Assembly: GCA_021613375.1 (NCBI GenBank)
Contig: CM038717.1
Span: forward strand, 39,818,584 to 39,882,583
DNA from: Megaleporinus macrocephalus
Lineage: Eukaryota; Chordata; Actinopteri; Characiformes; Anostomidae
DNA: 64,000 nucleotides
Reading direction: 5' to 3'
Shown here piece by piece: positions 60,757-64,000 of this stretch (positions are counted from its first letter, which is position 1; each line of letters opens with the position of its first letter). Position numbers and translations under genes: made by a program. The notes under the pieces are model-generated. The model did no database searches. It was not told the DNA's origin and was given only the letters and a program-made list of their open reading frames with translations.

Positions 60757-61505
60757 ACAGTCAGGACCATAAATATGATAAAGTTACGGTTATGGTCCAG
60801 CGCAGTGTGTTGGAGTTGACTTGAAATATGAGCTCAAAGTGGAAAGTTTCAGCTTTAATTTGAGAATATTTCATCCAGATCAGGTGAAATAACAACCATT
60901 TACATACAGGCCCTTTATTTTAAGGGCTCAAAAGTAATTGGACATGCATTTTTAAACTGAATCGACATTCTTGATACTTGCAAAAAATAGTCAATGACTG
61001 CTTGAAGTCTGTAACCCATAGACGTCCTCTGCTCTGTGATGCTGTGCCAGATCTTTCCTGCAGGTCTTCAGGTACTGTATGTTCCTGGGTGTTTAATTCT
61101 TAAACATGTGCTCAATTGGATTAAGCTCAGGTGACTGACCTGGCCGTTGTAGAATGTTCCTCTTATTTACCTTAAACACAGTCCTGGGTTGCTTTGCCCA
61201 ATGCTTTGGATCCGTAGCCATCTGTATTATGAAATGCTGTCCAATTAGTTTTGGCACATTTGTCTGAATCTGATAATATAGCCATATACACTTCAGAATC
61301 CATCCTGCGGCTCATGTCTGCAGTCACATCATCAGTACATACCAGGGGTCCAGTTCCACTGGCAGTGATACAAGCCCAGGCCTTAACACTACCTCCACCA
61401 TGCTTCACAGATGAAGTGAGGCTTTGGATCATGAGCAGGTCCTTCCCTCTTCCTTACTCCTTTCTTTTCCCATCGTCCTGGTACGAGTTGACCTTTGTCT
61501 CATTT
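60757..61505 (-). mobile_element. Truncated Tc1-like transposon, minus strand
   Basis: The end CAGTCAGGACCATAAATAT at 60759 matches a Tc1-family terminal repeat; the subterminal GCTTTAATTTGAGAATATTT is also typical. The minus strand from 61432 to 61172 encodes a decayed transposase piece including SVKHGGGSVKAWACITASGT and DDVTADMSRRMDSEVY. Further decay follows downstream. The 5' half of the gene is absent, cut at the junction with the next element near 61505. Confidence 0.85.
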
Positions 61506-62452
61506 GACATTTGATGGTTTCTGCAAGATGTTGGAAACATTCCTCTGAGATTCTGGTCTGTGACGACAGATTGCAGACTCAGGACCAGACTTCATGCTGC
61601 CAGTCTACCAAAAGGAATTCCTCTGGATTCAGTACCGGTAACTGGGAATACCACAGAATAAAGCTGACCTGTCGTCTTCATGAAGCCAGTTTGAGCTGTC
61701 ACGACATGATGTAGCACGATGTATCATCATGCTGGACGTAGCCGTTGGAAGGTAAATTCCAGTCATAAAGGGATGCAGATGGTCAGCATCAGTATTCAAG
61801 CAGGCTGTGGTCATTCAAGCGATGATTGATCTGTATTAACGGCCCAAAGCGTGCTGCAAGAACATTCACCATTACACCACCTCCACCAGCCTGGAATGCT
61901 CACACAAGGCAGGTTGGGTCCAGGGATTCATGCTGTTGGTGACCCTAATGTCTGTGTGACCAGCAGTAATGGATATTCATCAGATTTCTTGTGGTGGGTT
62001 GTGGTGCGCCTGTGTCCACAGAAGCCTAAGCTTTCCGGTGATGGCCTACAGAAGTGGATCCAGGCGTGGTCTTCTGCTGCTCAAGGCTGGACGTTTTGAG
62101 ATGGTTTACTGCACCACAGTTTATACAGAGTAGTTATCTGAGTTACTGTAGTCTTTCTCTCAGCTGAAACCAGTCTGGCCATTCTCCATTGACCTCTCTT
62201 ATCCACAGAAGAGCTGCTGCTCACTGGATATTTCTTGTTTATTGCTCCATTCACTCCAGAGCTGCTGTGTGTGAAGATCCAGGACATCAGTAGTTAAAGA
62301 AATACTCAGTCAAAATCAGTGAGATCACATTGTTTCCACATATTCTGATGGTTGATGTTACCTTGAAGTTGCTGAATCGTATGGTACACGATTGGTTGAT
62401 TGGATAATTACATGAATGAGCAGGTGTACAGGGAGCCTAGTAAAGTGCTGTG
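61506..62452 (-). mobile_element. Second Tc1-like transposon copy, minus strand
   Basis: A different Tc1-like family: the reverse complement has CCAGAATCTCAGAGGAATGT (61540-61560), a piece around 61860-61950 that matches the CCACCACC/CCAACCTGCC part of the transposase gene, and an outer end of CACTTTACTAGGCTCCCTGTACACCTGCTCATTCATG type at 62410-62450. Many indels and stops; no intact protein. Confidence 0.75.
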
Positions 62453-63184
62453 TATATATATATATGTGTGTGTGTGTGTGTGAGTGTAGGTGTGTGTGTG
62501 TGTGTGTATGTGTGTGTGTGTGTAAAACACACCCTTACTGTAATCTCTGGTGTGAGAACCGTTGCTGGGAAATAAATGTATGGCTTTGTGCTGGGTGCAC
62601 TATTGGTTGCCATAGCGATAGGCAAGTTGTTGATATATTTAGCATAATCAGATTGAATGGTATTTAGATGGAGGGAGGTCTGTCTTACACGGGGTCCGTG
62701 CAGCCGAGTGCTGAACAGACAAAAGAAGATGAGCTGCGTTTACATTGATGTTCAGAATTGAATGATTTCGTAAAGTGATTCATTCCTTTTGAATCATTCA
62801 CTCCTGCATGTCTACGTCTGATCTACAGTTTTAATCTGATTCTGGTTTCTTTACAGCCTGGAACTGAAACTAACACTGTATGAATTCTGTCACCGCATGT
62901 CCAGTACTTTCTATTGGTCAGGCTCACAATATTCAGTGTTATGTTGTTTTTATGTTAAAAAGTAAGTTAATCTGTTTTTTTCAGTTTAAGTGCACAGTTT
63001 CTACTAATTTGCTAAATTGAACGAACTGTAGATTAAATTAATAAATAATCTGTTGTGTATTAAAATAGTGTGTCTCTGTAGAGAGTCTCTGTGGAAGTGG
63101 CTCTGATTTATATTTATAGGCCAAGATGTCTCTGAGCTCCTCAAGGTATTTTATTAACCCAAATCTAGTCAATGTGTTGTATAG
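62453..63184. other. Unique DNA with TA/GT microsatellite
   Basis: A TA run and interrupted GT run at 62453-62525, then unique sequence. No exon recognised. Confidence 0.45.
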
Positions 63185-63570
63185 TACATGTATAGTGTAG
63201 CGTAGTATACGTAGTGTATGTATAATGTATGTATAGTGTAGCGTAGTATACGTAGTGTATGTATAATGTATGTATAGTGTAGCGTAGTATACGTAGTGTA
63301 TGTATAATGTATGTATAGTGTAGCGTAGTATACGTAGTGTATGTATAATGTATGTATAGTGTAGCGTAGTATACGTAGTGTATGTATAATGTATGTATAG
63401 TGTAGCGTAGTATACGTATGTAGTATAAGTTATGTTATAGTGTAGCGTAGTATACGTAGTGTATGTATAATGTATGTATAGTGTAGCGTAGTATACGTAG
63501 TGTATGTATAATGTATGTATAGTGTAGCGTAGTATACGTAGTGTATGTATAATGTATGTATAGGGTAGTA
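63185..63570. repeat. 41-bp minisatellite, about 9-10 copies
   Basis: The unit is GTATAGTGTAGCGTAGTATA CGTAGTGTATGTATAATGTAT. One copy near 63410-63440 has been rearranged. Degenerate ATAGTGTAGTATA sequence continues to about 63780, then a short GT/TA run to 63822. Confidence 0.93.
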
Positions 63571-63786
63571 TAGTATATTTATAGTGTAGTATGTGTAGTA
63601 TATGTATAATATATAGTATAGGTATAGTGGAATATAGTATTATTTATTAACTATATGGTATATAATATATGTATAGTGTAGGATAGTCTATGTAGTAAAT
63701 GTTTAGTGTATGTGTGGTTTATAGTGTATGTATATTGTAGTGTAGTATCTGTAGCATATGTTTAGTCTAATGTAGTATATGGTTAA

Positions 63787-63823
<37 letters not shown>

Positions 63824-63996
63824 CTAAAGTTGTTTATTTTGAAAATGAAGAGAAATGAAATCTGTTATTTCTGTTGGTTCTTGGCTGCTTCTGTGTTTTT
63901 GGGTGGCGTGCTCCTTTAAGCCCTTGCTGATGAGTTGCTGAGAGTGAAATCTGTTCTGTGTGCTCTCTGCTGCTCACTCCTCTCCTGATTTCCTCC

Positions 63997-64000
63997 AGAA
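63997..64000 (+). other. Possible splice acceptor at the window edge
   Basis: CTCCTCTCCTGATTTCCTCCAG is followed by the last two bases, AA. The pyrimidine-rich tract fits an acceptor, and an exon of the gene starting at the CpG island could begin here, but nothing in the window confirms it. Confidence 0.2.

Overview
Teleost nuclear DNA. Genes are split by GT-AG introns, one intron has U12 AT-AC signals, and the remnants are fish-type Tc1/mariner and hAT-like transposons, a LINE and a SINE-like repeat. The families of non-autonomous elements suggest an otophysan fish (characiform or catfish), which is inference from memory of such genomes. There is no bacterial, phage or CRISPR content.

Two protein-coding genes can be assembled exon by exon with phases that agree throughout. 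The first is vmo1 (vitelline membrane outer layer protein 1 family, secreted, 212 aa) on the plus strand: four coding exons between 7313 and 14230, a TATA box at 7204, a last intron that starts one base after the stop codon, and a 3' UTR exon with AATAAA at 15743. The second is wdr91 (Rab7-linked endosome maturation factor with a C-terminal WD40 domain, 727 aa) on the minus strand: 15 coding exons from 39292 down to 21520 plus a non-coding first exon near 39640-39720. Its intron 3 (31811-32860) has AT-AC ends, a U12-like donor and a U12-like branch site. A CpG-rich stretch at 46860-48250 looks like the promoter and non-coding first exon (donor after 47333) of a third, plus-strand gene whose coding part lies beyond the window. 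The two identified genes show no functional link to each other.

The rest is dominated by tandem repeats. Summing the array coordinates listed here gives about 28 kb, some 43% of the window. Layout: 481-2997 20-bp satellite; 3000-5110 LINE and Tc1-like fragments; 5872-6850 62-bp array; 7200-15770 vmo1 with four arrays in its introns; 15988-19012 Tc1-type element swollen by a 31-bp array; 19600-20540 SINE-like element split by a 42-bp array; 21520-39720 wdr91 with at least ten arrays in its introns; 40270-41421 duplicated wdr91 upstream DNA and a MITE; 42367-45052 CT-rich and 61-bp arrays; 46860-48250 CpG island; 48720-49640 array rich in CAACGTTG; 52136-54732 GATA repeats and a 47-bp array; 55690-57340 inverted MITE copies, Tc1 fragment and 37-bp array; 58240-59610 gypsy-like or other repeat fragments around a GA tract; 60757-62452 two abutting Tc1-like copies; 63185-63570 41-bp array.

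The most interesting pattern is that several arrays sit inside recognisable transposons and their repeat unit is a piece of the host transposon. This points to transposon-seeded minisatellite birth as a recurring process at this locus.
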